Positions 28,587-37,095 of a stretch of 64,000 nucleotides of DNA are shown piece by piece; position 1 is the stretch's first letter, and every line of letters begins with the position of its first letter. The stretch comes from Labrenzia sp. THAF82. GTDB lineage: Bacteria > Pseudomonadota > Alphaproteobacteria > Rhizobiales > Stappiaceae. The notes under the pieces were generated by a model that saw only the letters and a program-made list of their open reading frames with translations, ran no database searches and had not been told where the DNA came from. The stretch spans positions 2,384,501 to 2,448,500 of the forward strand of contig NZ_CP045354.1 in the NCBI RefSeq assembly GCF_009363435.1. The letters run 5' to 3'. The translations under genes were made by a program, and so were the position numbers.

Positions 28587-28717
28587 ATCTTGCTCCCAGT
28601 TGCAGACTGCAGGTCTGTCTATCGGGCAACCTTTGAGGCCCTTGGGAGAAAGTCGGCAGTTTTTCTGCATATGAGCGCAGCTGCCGAAAACGGTCTTCTA
28701 CAACTGATGTTGGAGGG

Positions 28718-30403
28718 TCAGCGCTGATCTGTTTTGGCCGGAGACAGCCAACCCTGGTAGTGAACGAGCTCTCCGAACCATGGCAGTGAGATCTTCACAT
28801 CAAACCGGAAGCGACCGTCCAATTCATATTCACTGGCTTCGCTGACGGGAAGAAGCCACAAGGGCAGCGGTATGCCAAACACTGTGCCGCGAGAGACCGG
28901 GTAGCGAAGCTTTGTTCCGGTGCGCGTCAGGTCGATCTCAAATCGCATCGGTCCGAAGCGCTCGTAAACATGGCCTTGGCCCAATCGGTCTCTTGGCGAC
29001 AGTACCGATCTGAAGATCTTTCCGCCAAAGTTGCGTTGCCAGACCTCTTTGCCGCCGCGTCGTTCAATCGTCACTTCAACATGCGTTCGGTCATGTGCTG
29101 GTGGAAACCCAATGATGTTGCAAAGGATATTGCCTACAAGGGAGCGTCCACGAGACACTTTGGCTTCACCTATCCAACGATGCCGATCAAACACCGTATG
29201 AAGTGCCTGAACTGAACCTGGCAAGGAATTGAATTCATTGCCCAACGCCCTTTGAAACACCGTTGGGCTTGGGTCGGCGGCGTTGAAACACCTAACCTTA
29301 AGTCCTGCGATGGCAGGTTCAATCTCGTTGAGTTTGATTTCACCAAGGCAGGCGCGCGCGCCCGGTACTACTTGCCTGTCCAACAGGCGTACACACAGAA
29401 CTTCAGCGGCAATCGCGGGCACTTGAGGCCCGTCTCCTTCTTCTGCGATCAATGTCCAGCTTTTGCTGAGTGGAGCGCCTTGAGGATCGAGACCGGACAA
29501 TTTGACCTCCATGCCGCCACGATCGGACCCGAAGGGCTTCAGGGTCTTCGCTGCAAGCTGGAGAGGCCGTGCCATTGGAACAAGAGAATTCATGAGTTTC
29601 AGCCGAACTCCCAAGGAAAGCAGCCAGAGTCCGAGATGCATGACGGAAAGTTCCAGTCCGGCCCGAAACAGTACAGTTCCGGCCTCAAAATGCTTTGGAA
29701 AGAGCGCAAGGTCGGGAGCACCGATAAGAGAAGACCAACGCGGAGGAAGGCCGTCTTGCCCGGCAGGACCGATTTTCCGGCGAGACAGTCCTGACCAACC
29801 GGTGAAAGTTTCGATCTGTCCTGAACGGGTGACAACAAGCGGATGTCCTGCCTGTGCCAGGATTGCCTGAATGACGGAAAGTCCTCGTGGTGCCTTGTTA
29901 CCTGGCAACAGTGTGGTTTCGATGAGGTCGAGCCGTGAAAACGCCGACCTCAAGGCGTCAACAGCTGAAGACGACAATGCAGGAACGCTTGAGACGCCGG
30001 AGAGCAAAACAAGCTCACGCTTCTTGGCGAGTTCATCGAGGCAAGATATGCCCATTGTAAATTCGGCGTCGTCGGAAAAATCGAGATAGTGGCTGCCTGC
30101 CTTGAGAGCGGCTTGGGCAACCCGATAGTCACCTTCCTGGTAGGATTGAAACGGACCAGCAGCATCGACAATCACAAAGGGCGATAGCCTTGCAAGACTG
30201 TCTTCAAAGTCCTTCGCAGAGCTGTCCAGCTGAACCGGTTTGCCACCATTTTTCCGACAAAAGGCTTCTGCCTTTGCAAGGCTCCGACCTGCGACAATGA
30301 CATCAAAAGTGTTTTTGCGCAGCAGAGCTGCGGCAAGTTTGCCGCCGAACACCCCATAGCCGCCGAGAATGACGATCCTTTTTGGAGAGACGGTTTCAGT
30401 CAA
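28718..30403 (-). CDS. Saccharopine dehydrogenase-like / DUF4166 fusion protein
   Basis: 561 residues. The N-terminal domain (about 1-330) has a Rossmann motif Ile-Leu-Gly-Gly-Tyr-Gly-Val-Phe-Gly-Gly and Val-Ala-Gly-Arg-Ser, then Ala-Ala-Gly-Pro-Phe-Gln as in saccharopine dehydrogenase-like NAD(P)-binding proteins. Residues about 375-555 fit DUF4166, with Arg-Ala-Leu-Gly and a Gly-Arg-Phe-Arg-Phe-Asp-Val end region. The combination is known as a fused family with unproven activity, likely on lipids or other hydrophobic substrates. It overlaps the DCC protein gene by eight bases. Confidence 0.82.
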   Translation of the reverse strand: MTETVSPKRIVILGGYGVFGGKLAAALLRKNTFDVIVAGRSLAKAEAFCRKNGGKPVQLDSSAKDFEDSLARLSPFVIVDAAGPFQSYQEGDYRVAQAALKAGSHYLDFSDDAEFTMGISCLDELAKKRELVLLSGVSSVPALSSSAVDALRSAFSRLDLIETTLLPGNKAPRGLSVIQAILAQAGHPLVVTRSGQIETFTGWSGLSRRKIGPAGQDGLPPRWSSLIGAPDLALFPKHFEAGTVLFRAGLELSVMHLGLWLLSLGVRLKLMNSLVPMARPLQLAAKTLKPFGSDRGGMEVKLSGLDPQGAPLSKSWTLIAEEGDGPQVPAIAAEVLCVRLLDRQVVPGARACLGEIKLNEIEPAIAGLKVRCFNAADPSPTVFQRALGNEFNSLPGSVQALHTVFDRHRWIGEAKVSRGRSLVGNILCNIIGFPPAHDRTHVEVTIERRGGKEVWQRNFGGKIFRSVLSPRDRLGQGHVYERFGPMRFEIDLTRTGTKLRYPVSRGTVFGIPLPLWLLPVSEASEYELDGRFRFDVKISLPWFGELVHYQGWLSPAKTDQR

Positions 30404-30833
30404 TCAGCCTGTCTTTCAACTCTTTTGAGGGAAGGGGACATGCACGGCGTCCAAGACGATAGCGGTTTTGCGCAATCCGGTCATAAAGCCAGTTTCCAAC
30501 ACCGATGGGCAGAAAATCAAAAACAGTCAGCAGCTTCCAGGGCCATCCGATGCTGTGCATGGCTGCGGTGAACGAGGCCATCTTTGTGTAGGCTTGACCG
30601 TCGACTATGACGATATTCGTCTCCATGAGGTCGGCATCAAGGCCATACTTTTCGTAAAGTGAGCGGCCGGTTTCAGACTGCGCGTCAACGAACCTGAAAT
30701 CCGCGGTTTTGTCGTGTCGTGCCATGAAACGCGCAAACCCGGAGCAGACCAGGCAGATACCGTCAAAAACGATCAGATTGCCTTGCGGCAGTTGCCCGGG
30801 AATGGTCTCGTCGGATTGACTGCCAGATGTCAT
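30396..30833 (-). CDS. DCC1-like thiol-disulfide oxidoreductase (DUF393)
   Basis: 145 residues. The family motif Phe-Asp-Gly-Ile-Cys27-Leu-Val-Cys30 lies near the N-terminus, followed by the Asp-x-Phe-Arg-Phe-Val strand and the C-terminal Tyr-x-x-Ile-Ala-x-Asn-Arg-Tyr-x-x-Gly segment. It is a thioredoxin-like fold of unknown partner. It is the first gene of a two-gene operon with the saccharopine-dehydrogenase/DUF4166 gene, an association that suggests a common pathway. Confidence 0.87.
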   Translation of the reverse strand: MTSGSQSDETIPGQLPQGNLIVFDGICLVCSGFARFMARHDKTADFRFVDAQSETGRSLYEKYGLDADLMETNIVIVDGQAYTKMASFTAAMHSIGWPWKLLTVFDFLPIGVGNWLYDRIAQNRYRLGRRACPLPSKELKDRLID

Positions 30834-30959
30834 GTTGCCCCTTGAATGCAGGCTCTACGTCTCAGTGTGCTCAAGTTCGCTTGTGATTTCGATTTGGCAC
30901 AACGCCGCAGCGTTTTTTCTCGCAAAACCCCACTTGCCTCCCATGCTTTTTCAGACTAG

Positions 30960-30981
30960 TTGTAATGTAATAACATTACAA
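30960..30981. promoter_or_regulatory. Zur box
   Basis: Perfect nine-base arms TTGTAATGT (30960-30968) and ACATTACAA (30973-30981) around AATA, directly upstream of the CobW-family gene. Symmetry, length and AT content match zinc-uptake regulator operators of Alphaproteobacteria, so repression under zinc sufficiency is expected. Confidence 0.8.
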
Positions 30982-30997
30982 ATCGGTTGAAGAGGCC

Positions 30998-32212
30998 ATG
31001 TTAGATAAACGCTTACCCGTCACCGTGCTGTCGGGATTTCTCGGCGCTGGAAAAACCACACTTCTCAATCGCGTACTCAACAATCGCGAAGGTCTCAAGG
31101 TTGCGGTCATCGTCAATGACATGTCCGAAGTCAATATCGACGCCGATCTTGTGCGTGCCGGCGGCTCAGAGCTTAGCCAGACCGAAGAGACCCTTGTTGA
31201 AATGTCTAACGGCTGCATTTGCTGCACATTGCGTGATGATCTTTTGATCGAAGTTCAGCGGTTGGCATCTGAGAACAAATTCGACTATCTCCTGATTGAA
31301 TCGACGGGCATTTCAGAGCCTTTGCCGGTTGCGGCGACTTTCGAGTTTCGCGATGAAGCAGGGCAGAGCCTGTCTGATGTTGCCCGACTTGATACCATGG
31401 TTACGGTTGTCGATGCGGTCAATCTGCTGAACGATTTCTCAAGTCACGATTTTCTGCGCGACAGAGGCGAGGTCCTTGGAGACGAAGATGAACGCACACT
31501 CGTGCATCTTCTTACCGACCAGATAGAGTTTGCAGATGTTGTTGTTCTCAACAAAGTCAGCGCCGCACGGCCGGAACAGGTTGATGCCGCCCGCAAGATC
31601 ATCCGGAGCCTAAACGCGGACACCCGGATCCTTGAAGTGGATTATGGCGATATCCATCCCTCGGAAGTGCTCGATACAAAACTGTTCGACTTTCAAAAGG
31701 CGCACGAACACCCCTTGTGGGCCAAGGAACTTTATGGGTTCGCTGAACATGTGCCAGAGACAGAAGAATACGGTGTCACATCCTTCGTCTACAGAGCCCG
31801 TCGTCCTTTCGATCCTGTGAAAATCCATGAGGTGCTCAATAGCCCGCTTGAAGGCGTCATCCGTGCCAAAGGGCATTTTTGGATCGCCACACGGCCCGAA
31901 TGGGTCGCGGAGTTCTCACTGGCCGGGGCACTCTCCAGCGTGAGCCCGATCGGAACCTGGTGGGCATCAGTCCCGCCGAGCCAATGGCCTCAGGATCCGC
32001 GGGCGCAAGCCTATGCTCGGTCCAATTGGGTCGAGCCCTTTGGGGACCGGCGTCAGGAGTTGGTGTTTATCGGCTCCGGTATCGACTGGCCAACGATCAA
32101 GGAACGACTGGACCAATGTCTGCTTGACGAAAGTGCCGGTGATGATCTGAATTCATTCCAGCAATTGCCGGATCCCTTTCCGCGCTGGCGCCGGGTGGAA
32201 GAAGCAGCATGA
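30998..32212 (+). CDS. CobW/ZigA-type zinc metallochaperone GTPase
   Basis: 404 residues. The P-loop is Gly-Phe-Leu-Gly-Ala-Gly-Lys-Thr-Thr (13-21), the metal motif Cys73-Ile-Cys75-Cys76 and the guanine motif Asn-Lys-Val-Ser near 181; the CobW C-terminal domain follows from about 265. G3E GTPases of this subgroup deliver zinc to proteins during starvation. A Zur box 17 bases upstream and the downstream DUF1826 gene support the zinc role. Confidence 0.93.
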   Translation: MLDKRLPVTVLSGFLGAGKTTLLNRVLNNREGLKVAVIVNDMSEVNIDADLVRAGGSELSQTEETLVEMSNGCICCTLRDDLLIEVQRLASENKFDYLLIESTGISEPLPVAATFEFRDEAGQSLSDVARLDTMVTVVDAVNLLNDFSSHDFLRDRGEVLGDEDERTLVHLLTDQIEFADVVVLNKVSAARPEQVDAARKIIRSLNADTRILEVDYGDIHPSEVLDTKLFDFQKAHEHPLWAKELYGFAEHVPETEEYGVTSFVYRARRPFDPVKIHEVLNSPLEGVIRAKGHFWIATRPEWVAEFSLAGALSSVSPIGTWWASVPPSQWPQDPRAQAYARSNWVEPFGDRRQELVFIGSGIDWPTIKERLDQCLLDESAGDDLNSFQQLPDPFPRWRRVEEAA

Positions 32213-32835
32213 CTATCCTGGAAGCGATGGATGATACGCCCTATCGAGTGGCAAGCGATGTCATGAGTGGGCCTGAACCGGAGATCCTCGCAGATATCCA
32301 TCTGCGCGGGGTGGCTGCGTCGATCTGGAACAGGACTTGCGAACCTGCATTTGTGGACTGGATTGACGGATTGCCGGTGGAAAGCCTTCCGGAGTTAAGG
32401 ACGACCGTGCCGGTTCATTTGGCGGAAACGGCTGCGATTGCCGCCTGCGAACAGGCAAAAATCCCATCAAGTTCTGAACGCGACATCTTGACCGGTGATA
32501 TTGCCGCATTGGCAGTGATGCTGAGCAAAACGCTGAACGTCCGACAGATGCGGATCCGCCTGGACGTATCTGACGAGATGATGTGCCCGAAGTTTCATAT
32601 GGACAATGTTCCGGCGCGTTTGCTTTGCACTTACCGGGGGCCCGGCACGGACTATGTCCCGCAGGAAGACCTGTCCGAACCGTCACGCATCAAAAGTGTG
32701 AAACGTGGCGCAGTCGCCCTTTTTCGTGGCAGTGCATGGTCCGGTGAGGAGCGAACTGGGCTTTTGCACCGATCTCCTGCTGTCGATGAAAGCGTAGGAG
32801 CAAGACTGCTTCTCGTGATCGATCCGATCGACTGA
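32209..32835 (+). CDS. DUF1826 protein, zinc-stress operon
   Basis: 208 residues of the DUF1826 family, with Arg-Ile-Arg-Leu-Asp-Val, then Cys-Pro-Lys-Phe-His-Met-Asp near the middle and Leu-His-Arg-Ser-Pro near the C-terminus; the conserved His and Cys could bind metal. Start overlaps the CobW stop by four bases, so expression follows the Zur box at 30960. DUF1826 genes often accompany Zur-controlled CobW genes. The molecular role is unknown; a cupin-like oxygenase fold is possible but not shown. Confidence 0.85.
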   Translation: MTILEAMDDTPYRVASDVMSGPEPEILADIHLRGVAASIWNRTCEPAFVDWIDGLPVESLPELRTTVPVHLAETAAIAACEQAKIPSSSERDILTGDIAALAVMLSKTLNVRQMRIRLDVSDEMMCPKFHMDNVPARLLCTYRGPGTDYVPQEDLSEPSRIKSVKRGAVALFRGSAWSGEERTGLLHRSPAVDESVGARLLLVIDPID

Positions 32836-32839
32836 GATC

Positions 32840-32863
32840 GGCCCCGCCGATGCAGGCGGGGCC
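32840..32863. terminator. Terminator between DUF1826 and serA
   Basis: Nine-base stem GGCCCCGCC / GGCGGGGCC, six-base loop. The T-rich stretch is weak. It lies between two convergent genes and can serve both. Confidence 0.65.
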
Positions 32864-32879
32864 TCATCTGCTTTGCTTG

Positions 32880-34124
32880 TCAGACGCGGTTGAGCAACCT
32901 TGCTCTGATCGTGTTGGGCAGGCTGCGAATTTCTTCCAGGATTTCGACCGGCTGCTCCACCGGCGTGTCGACGTCCAGCACCACATAACCGATGTCCTGA
33001 TGAGACTGCATGTGCTGAGAGAAGATGTTCAGGTTGTGCCGGGTAAAGAGGTCGTTCAAAGTTCTCATGGCTCCGGGTGCATTGTGGTGCACCTGAATGA
33101 AACGCGTCGCGTCCGAGCCTCTTGAGAGCTGCACCTGCGGGAAGGAAACCGCACCGATTGTGGAACCGACATCGGAGTATTCCACCAGACGCTTGGAGAC
33201 CTCTTCCCCAATCCGGTCCTGGGCTTCTTCTGTCGAACCGCCAACATGCGGGGTCAGAATGACATTGTTCAGGCCGCGCAGCGGAGAAATGAACTCATCC
33301 TTGTTGGATTTTGGCTCAACCGGGAAAACGTCAATCGCAGCGCCGGCCAGATGGCCTGACTTCAGAGCATCGGCAAGAGCGTCAATATCGATCACCTGAC
33401 CACGAGCGTTGTTGATCAGGAACGCACCCTTTTTCATGGCAGCGATCTGTTCGGCCTTGAACATGTTGCGCGTACCGGGCGTATCGGGAACGTGCAGGGA
33501 CACCACGTCCGATTCACCAAGCAGCGCATCCAGGCTATCGGTCGGTATGACGTTGCCATGCTGGAGTTTGTCGACCAGGTCGAAATAGATGACCCTGAGG
33601 CCCATGGCTTCAGCAAGGTTGGAAAGCTGTGTACCGATATTGCCGTAGCCGACGATCCCGAGCGTCTTGCCGCGAATTTCGTGGGATCCGACCGCGCTTT
33701 TCAGCCAGCGGCCTTCATGGGCTGCGGTCGATTTCGGGAAAACGCCACGCATCAGCATGACGATTTCGGCAATCGTCAGCTCCGCGACTGATCGGGTGTT
33801 GGAAAATGGGGCGTTGAAGACCGGTATGCCACGGTTCAACGTGGCAGAAAGATCAACCTGGTTGGTGCCAACCGAAAAACAACCGACGGCGACAAGGCTC
33901 TTGGCTGCCTCGAGAACGGCTTCAGTTACTTGCGTTCGAGAGCGGATACCAAGGATCTGGACACCCTGCAGCTTCTCGATAAGGGCATCCTGCTCCAGGG
34001 CACCCGGCAGGACTTCCACATTGGTGTAGCCGTTCTTTTCAAGAACCGCGCGCGCTGTCGGCGAAATGCCTTCAAGCAGCAGCCAGCGGATCTGATTTTT
34101 CGGCCGGGAAAGACCATGAATCAT
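32880..34124 (-). CDS. serA: D-3-phosphoglycerate dehydrogenase
   Basis: About 414 residues, close to the length of the ACT-containing short SerA. It starts serine synthesis by oxidising 3-phosphoglycerate. NAD-binding Gly-Ile-Val-Gly-Tyr-Gly-Asn-Ile-Gly, the catalytic Arg in Asn-Asn-Ala-Arg-Gly, and the His of Thr-Pro-His-Val-Gly-Gly-Ser-Thr-Glu-Glu-Ala are all visible. The last 80 residues are an ACT domain for serine feedback. I use the ATG at 34124, with AAGG upstream; a form from 34187 would add 21 residues. Confidence 0.93.
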   Translation of the reverse strand: MIHGLSRPKNQIRWLLLEGISPTARAVLEKNGYTNVEVLPGALEQDALIEKLQGVQILGIRSRTQVTEAVLEAAKSLVAVGCFSVGTNQVDLSATLNRGIPVFNAPFSNTRSVAELTIAEIVMLMRGVFPKSTAAHEGRWLKSAVGSHEIRGKTLGIVGYGNIGTQLSNLAEAMGLRVIYFDLVDKLQHGNVIPTDSLDALLGESDVVSLHVPDTPGTRNMFKAEQIAAMKKGAFLINNARGQVIDIDALADALKSGHLAGAAIDVFPVEPKSNKDEFISPLRGLNNVILTPHVGGSTEEAQDRIGEEVSKRLVEYSDVGSTIGAVSFPQVQLSRGSDATRFIQVHHNAPGAMRTLNDLFTRHNLNIFSQHMQSHQDIGYVVLDVDTPVEQPVEILEEIRSLPNTIRARLLNRV

Positions 34125-34276
34125 GGGCGTTTTGCCTTCTCTTGTCCTGAAGTTGCCATGGGACCGAAGCAGCGTCTTCGATGGCATAAATTGCCGGTGT
34201 CGTATACGCGCTCGTTTGCGTCGCGTCTAGGTCGGCAAACGTCAATAAGAAGGATGTTCCGGACAAAATTCCAGCT

Positions 34277-34609
34277 TCAATTCGCCGGGGTCTCAAGGTC
34301 TGTGCGGAGCTTCGCCATCAACTCGACAGCGCTTTCCGCATATTCGCCGATCCAGCGGTCATAGATGTCTCTGATCGGCAGAACATTGAGATGATTCCAG
34401 CGTTCGCGCCCCTTGCGCTGAACGATGATGAGATTTGCAGCTTCCAGAACACGCATGTGCTGCATCACCGTGCAGCGATCCAGCTCAGGGAAGGCGGAAC
34501 AGAGTGCGCCTGTCGTTTGAGGACCGCCTTTCAGAAGATCCAGCATCCGTCGTCTTCGTCTATCGGCCAGAGCCTTGAATATTCTGTCTGAATCATCGCT
34601 GCTTGACAT
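34277..34609 (-). CDS. ArsR-family regulator of the SRPBCC genes
   Basis: 110 residues, winged helix: Lys-Ala-Leu-Ala-Asp-Arg-Arg-Arg-Arg, then Thr-Thr-Gly-Ala-Leu-Cys, then the recognition helix with Cys-Thr-Val-Met-Gln-His-Met-Arg-Val-Leu. Only isolated cysteines, so a metal sensor is unlikely. The ATG at 34609 lies inside a 22-base palindrome; an ATG at 34627 (six residues longer) also lies in it. Neither has a clear ribosome-binding site, so the mRNA may be leaderless. Divergent from two SRPBCC genes. Confidence 0.82.
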   Translation of the reverse strand: MSSSDDSDRIFKALADRRRRRMLDLLKGGPQTTGALCSAFPELDRCTVMQHMRVLEAANLIIVQRKGRERWNHLNVLPIRDIYDRWIGEYAESAVELMAKLRTDLETPAN

Positions 34610-34628
34610 GTTATAAAAATATAACATG
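34607..34628. promoter_or_regulatory. 22-bp palindrome at the ArsR start, likely operator
   Basis: Perfect nine-base arms CATGTTATA and TATAACATG around AAAA. The left arm contains the ArsR start codon. It lies 37 bases before the first SRPBCC gene, so one site can control both directions. Confidence 0.7.
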
Positions 34629-34665
34629 ATAGATTGTGTTGCAAGACACATGAAGGCGAGTTGCC

Positions 34666-35082
34666 ATGTCTGCTGTTCAAATCGACCTTGCAAAAGAGTG
34701 CCAGGCACCTGCGGAGCACCTTTGGGACATTCTTGTAAGCCCGCGCCTCTGGTGGGGGGAGGGGGTTGTTCTGGACCCGGTTTCCGGCGGCAGGTTTTTT
34801 GAGCCCTGGAAAGATGCAGCCGGAGAGCATCATACCCACGGGCGGGTTCTTGAGATCCAGGCGCCGAATTTCCTGTTGCTGAAATGGTGGGATGAAGGCT
34901 GGTCATTTGAGACTGAAGTCAGCTTCCAGATCTCAGCTTTGAAGGCGGGGAGCCACATCAGGCTTGTTCACAGTGGGTGGCAAGCTGCGCCGGAAGCAGA
35001 GCAACGAGACTTGATAGCGGCGCACAGGCAAGGGTGGAGTTATCACCTTGAAAACCTGGTGACCTTTGCCGGCAAAAACTGA
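34666..35082 (+). CDS. SRPBCC-domain protein (AHSA1-like), first of two
   Basis: 138 residues, single SRPBCC fold. Pro-Ala-Glu-His-Leu-Trp-Asp-Ile-Leu opens the domain and Gly-Gly-Arg-Phe-Phe-Glu-Pro-Trp and a C-terminal helix Gly-Trp-Ser-Tyr-His-Leu-Glu-Asn-Leu close it. Such proteins bind hydrophobic ligands. It is divergent from the ArsR gene and 23 bases ahead of a second SRPBCC gene, the two being only distantly alike. Confidence 0.83.
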   Translation: MSAVQIDLAKECQAPAEHLWDILVSPRLWWGEGVVLDPVSGGRFFEPWKDAAGEHHTHGRVLEIQAPNFLLLKWWDEGWSFETEVSFQISALKAGSHIRLVHSGWQAAPEAEQRDLIAAHRQGWSYHLENLVTFAGKN

Positions 35083-35105
35083 AGATGTGAAGCGAGGATA
35101 GAACC

Positions 35106-35561
35106 ATGTTGTCGTTCAGCGTATCCGGCCGGATATCCAAACCGGTGTCTGAGGTTTTTGAAGCCATCGTCAATCCAGACCGTTTGTCAGGTTATTTCAC
35201 CACCGGAGGCGCTGTTGGGCGTATGGAGCCCGGAGCAACCGTCCTATGGAGCTTTGCAGAATTTCCCGGTCAATTCCCAGTCAGGGTGAGCGAAGTCGTC
35301 AAAGATCGGAAAATTGTTCTTCACTGGGCGTCTGATGAACAGACAGATGGCGAGGACCAAGGCGAAACAACGGTTACCCTGGAACTCAGCGAACTTGATG
35401 ATGGCAGGACGCTGATAACCATCAGCGAGGAAGGCTGGGGGGAAACTGCCAAAGGCAGCAAGGCATCCTATGGGAATTGCGAGGGTTGGACGCAAATGCT
35501 GTGTTGTCTGAAAGCCTTTGTGGAGCACGGTATAAATCTGCGGGAGGGATACTACGCGTAG
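35106..35561 (+). CDS. SRPBCC-domain protein (AHSA1-like), second of two
   Basis: 151 residues, single SRPBCC fold: Val-Ser-Glu-Val-Phe-Glu-Ala-Ile near the start, Arg-Leu-Ser-Gly-Tyr-Phe, and the C-terminal helix Cys-Glu-Gly-Trp-Thr-Gln-Met-Leu-Cys-Cys-Leu-Lys-Ala-Phe. The spacing of 23 bases to the first SRPBCC gene indicates a two-gene operon under the ArsR operator at 34607. GAGGATAG precedes the ATG. Function unknown. Confidence 0.83.
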   Translation: MLSFSVSGRISKPVSEVFEAIVNPDRLSGYFTTGGAVGRMEPGATVLWSFAEFPGQFPVRVSEVVKDRKIVLHWASDEQTDGEDQGETTVTLELSELDDGRTLITISEEGWGETAKGSKASYGNCEGWTQMLCCLKAFVEHGINLREGYYA

Positions 35562-35588
35562 CCCGCGTGTCGTCCGCGAAGGACAGCG

Positions 35589-36413
35589 TTAGCTGGTGAC
35601 AGCAGGCGGAGGCAGGGTAGCGAGACGTTTCGCAACCGCGTCGATGTCGGCATCGTTGTACCCAAGACCGAGGTCTTCACGCATAAATCGGGAGAGGTCG
35701 CTTGAGGTTAAGATGGTGCGTGACGCCTTGACGCCGTTTGACGTATAGCCTGCAAGGCCATTTTGAAAGCTGATCCATCCGTCGTCGGTCAACCGGTAGA
35801 ACTTGATGGAAGACGAAAAGGAAATCTCCGGCCATTTGGCGCAAAGATAGTTGGCAGCCTCCACATCGACCTGCTTGGGTGACACCCGGTCAAACCCATA
35901 AAGCGGCACCCAGCCTGCGGTGGTCTTTCGCTCTAGAACCTCTTCGTTTTCAGCGGTGTCAAACCGCATGCGGTAAGTCTGGTCCCGGACAGGCTGTTCC
36001 CCGCTTGTAGAGAGGTTGATCGGTTCTGCCGGTGCCTGGCCACCAAAGCCGGTATCCAGCAGCCAGTCGGCTCCATCCATTTCCACGATATGTGCCTGAT
36101 GTGACCGAACACCGCCTTCCGCTGCGCCCATTCGAACCCGGGCAAGCACACGTTGACTGGGAAGGCCAAGAGCTGAAAGGGCTCTTGTCAGCAAGGCATT
36201 CAACTCAAAGCAATAGCCGCCTTTTCGATCCAGCACGAGTTTTTGCCAGAGCGCGTCGTCGTCAAGATCCGGTACCTGCCCCAGAAAAGGCAGAACGTTT
36301 TCAAATGGAATGGAAGCGATCTGGGCCGCTTGAAGCTTCCGCAAGCCTTCAAGAGTGCGCGGGCACTCGGGAAGACCTATTCGGGCAAGATAGGTTGAAA
36401 GATCAAAGGGCAT
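35589..36413 (-). CDS. Arylamine N-acetyltransferase
   Basis: 274 residues, NAT family length. The catalytic triad is visible: Cys68 in Arg-Lys-Gly-Gly-Tyr-Cys-Phe-Glu-Leu-Asn, His108 in Gln-Ala-His-Ile-Val and Asp120 in Leu-Leu-Asp-Thr-Gly-Phe-Gly. It transfers acetyl from acetyl-CoA to arylamines, hydrazines or related natural amines. I choose the ATG at 36413 where family similarity starts. Separated from ilvN by a terminator, so it is its own unit. Confidence 0.92.
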   Translation of the reverse strand: MPFDLSTYLARIGLPECPRTLEGLRKLQAAQIASIPFENVLPFLGQVPDLDDDALWQKLVLDRKGGYCFELNALLTRALSALGLPSQRVLARVRMGAAEGGVRSHQAHIVEMDGADWLLDTGFGGQAPAEPINLSTSGEQPVRDQTYRMRFDTAENEEVLERKTTAGWVPLYGFDRVSPKQVDVEAANYLCAKWPEISFSSSIKFYRLTDDGWISFQNGLAGYTSNGVKASRTILTSSDLSRFMREDLGLGYNDADIDAVAKRLATLPPPAVTS

Positions 36414-36433
36414 GAACAGTCCGAAAAAGAAAC

Positions 36434-36461
36434 AGGCCAGCTGCATATAAGCAGCCGGCCT
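36434..36461. terminator. Terminator after ilvN
   Basis: Stem AGGCC-a-GCTGC / GCAGC-c-GGCCT with a six-base loop. On the minus strand it is followed by TGTTTCTTTTT, as expected for the end of the ilvBN transcript. Confidence 0.8.
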
Positions 36462-36496
36462 TTCTTCTTAAAGCTCTTGGATATTGGTGCCAGGGG

Positions 36497-37069
36497 TCAG
36501 AGCCCTTCTGGACCACGCTGAACAGCAGCAACACCTGTGCGGGAGACCTCAACCAGCCCAAGCGGTTTCATGATAGCGATGAACTGTTCGATCTTGGACG
36601 TGCGTCCGGTAATCTCGAAGACGAAATGATCCGTGGTCGCGTCGATCACGGTTGCCCGGAAGGCATCGCCGAGGCGCAGTGCTTCAAGCCGCTTGTCGCC
36701 GTCACCAACGACTTTGACCAGCGCGAGCTCGCGTTCCAGGGGTTTGTCCTGGTTGGCCCGTCGGGCCCGCACCGTCAGGTCGGTTACCCGGTGAACAGGC
36801 ACCAGACGATCGAGCTGATGACGGATCTGCTCGATGATCATCGGGGTGCCGGTGGTCACGATGGTGATCCGCGACAGGTGCTTCTCATGCTCGGTTTCCG
36901 ACACGGTCAGACTGTCGATGTTGTAGCCCCGGCCGGAGAAGAGACCAATCACACGGGCGAGCACGCCCGGTTCGTTGTCGACGAGGAGCGATAGCGTGTG
37001 AGTTTCGATCTCATTGCTGACCTCCGCCAGGAAATAGGCGGAAGGCGCATCTACATTTTGTGCGTTCAT
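36497..37069 (-). CDS. ilvN: Acetolactate synthase small (regulatory) subunit
   Basis: 190 residues, as in the IlvH/IlvN group with an ACT domain followed by the C-terminal ALS domain. Thr-Leu-Ser-Leu-Leu-Val-Asp-Asn-Glu-Pro-Gly-Val-Leu-Ala-Arg opens the ACT domain and Arg-Gly-Tyr-Asn-Ile-Asp-Ser-Leu-Thr-Val follows. It stabilises and feedback-regulates the large subunit by valine. AAGGAA lies nine bases before the ATG at 37069. It follows ilvB by 26 bases in the same operon. Confidence 0.95.
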   Translation of the reverse strand: MNAQNVDAPSAYFLAEVSNEIETHTLSLLVDNEPGVLARVIGLFSGRGYNIDSLTVSETEHEKHLSRITIVTTGTPMIIEQIRHQLDRLVPVHRVTDLTVRARRANQDKPLERELALVKVVGDGDKRLEALRLGDAFRATVIDATTDHFVFEITGRTSKIEQFIAIMKPLGLVEVSRTGVAAVQRGPEGL

Positions 37070-37095
37070 GTTCAAAATTCCTTTGCCTGGTCGCC

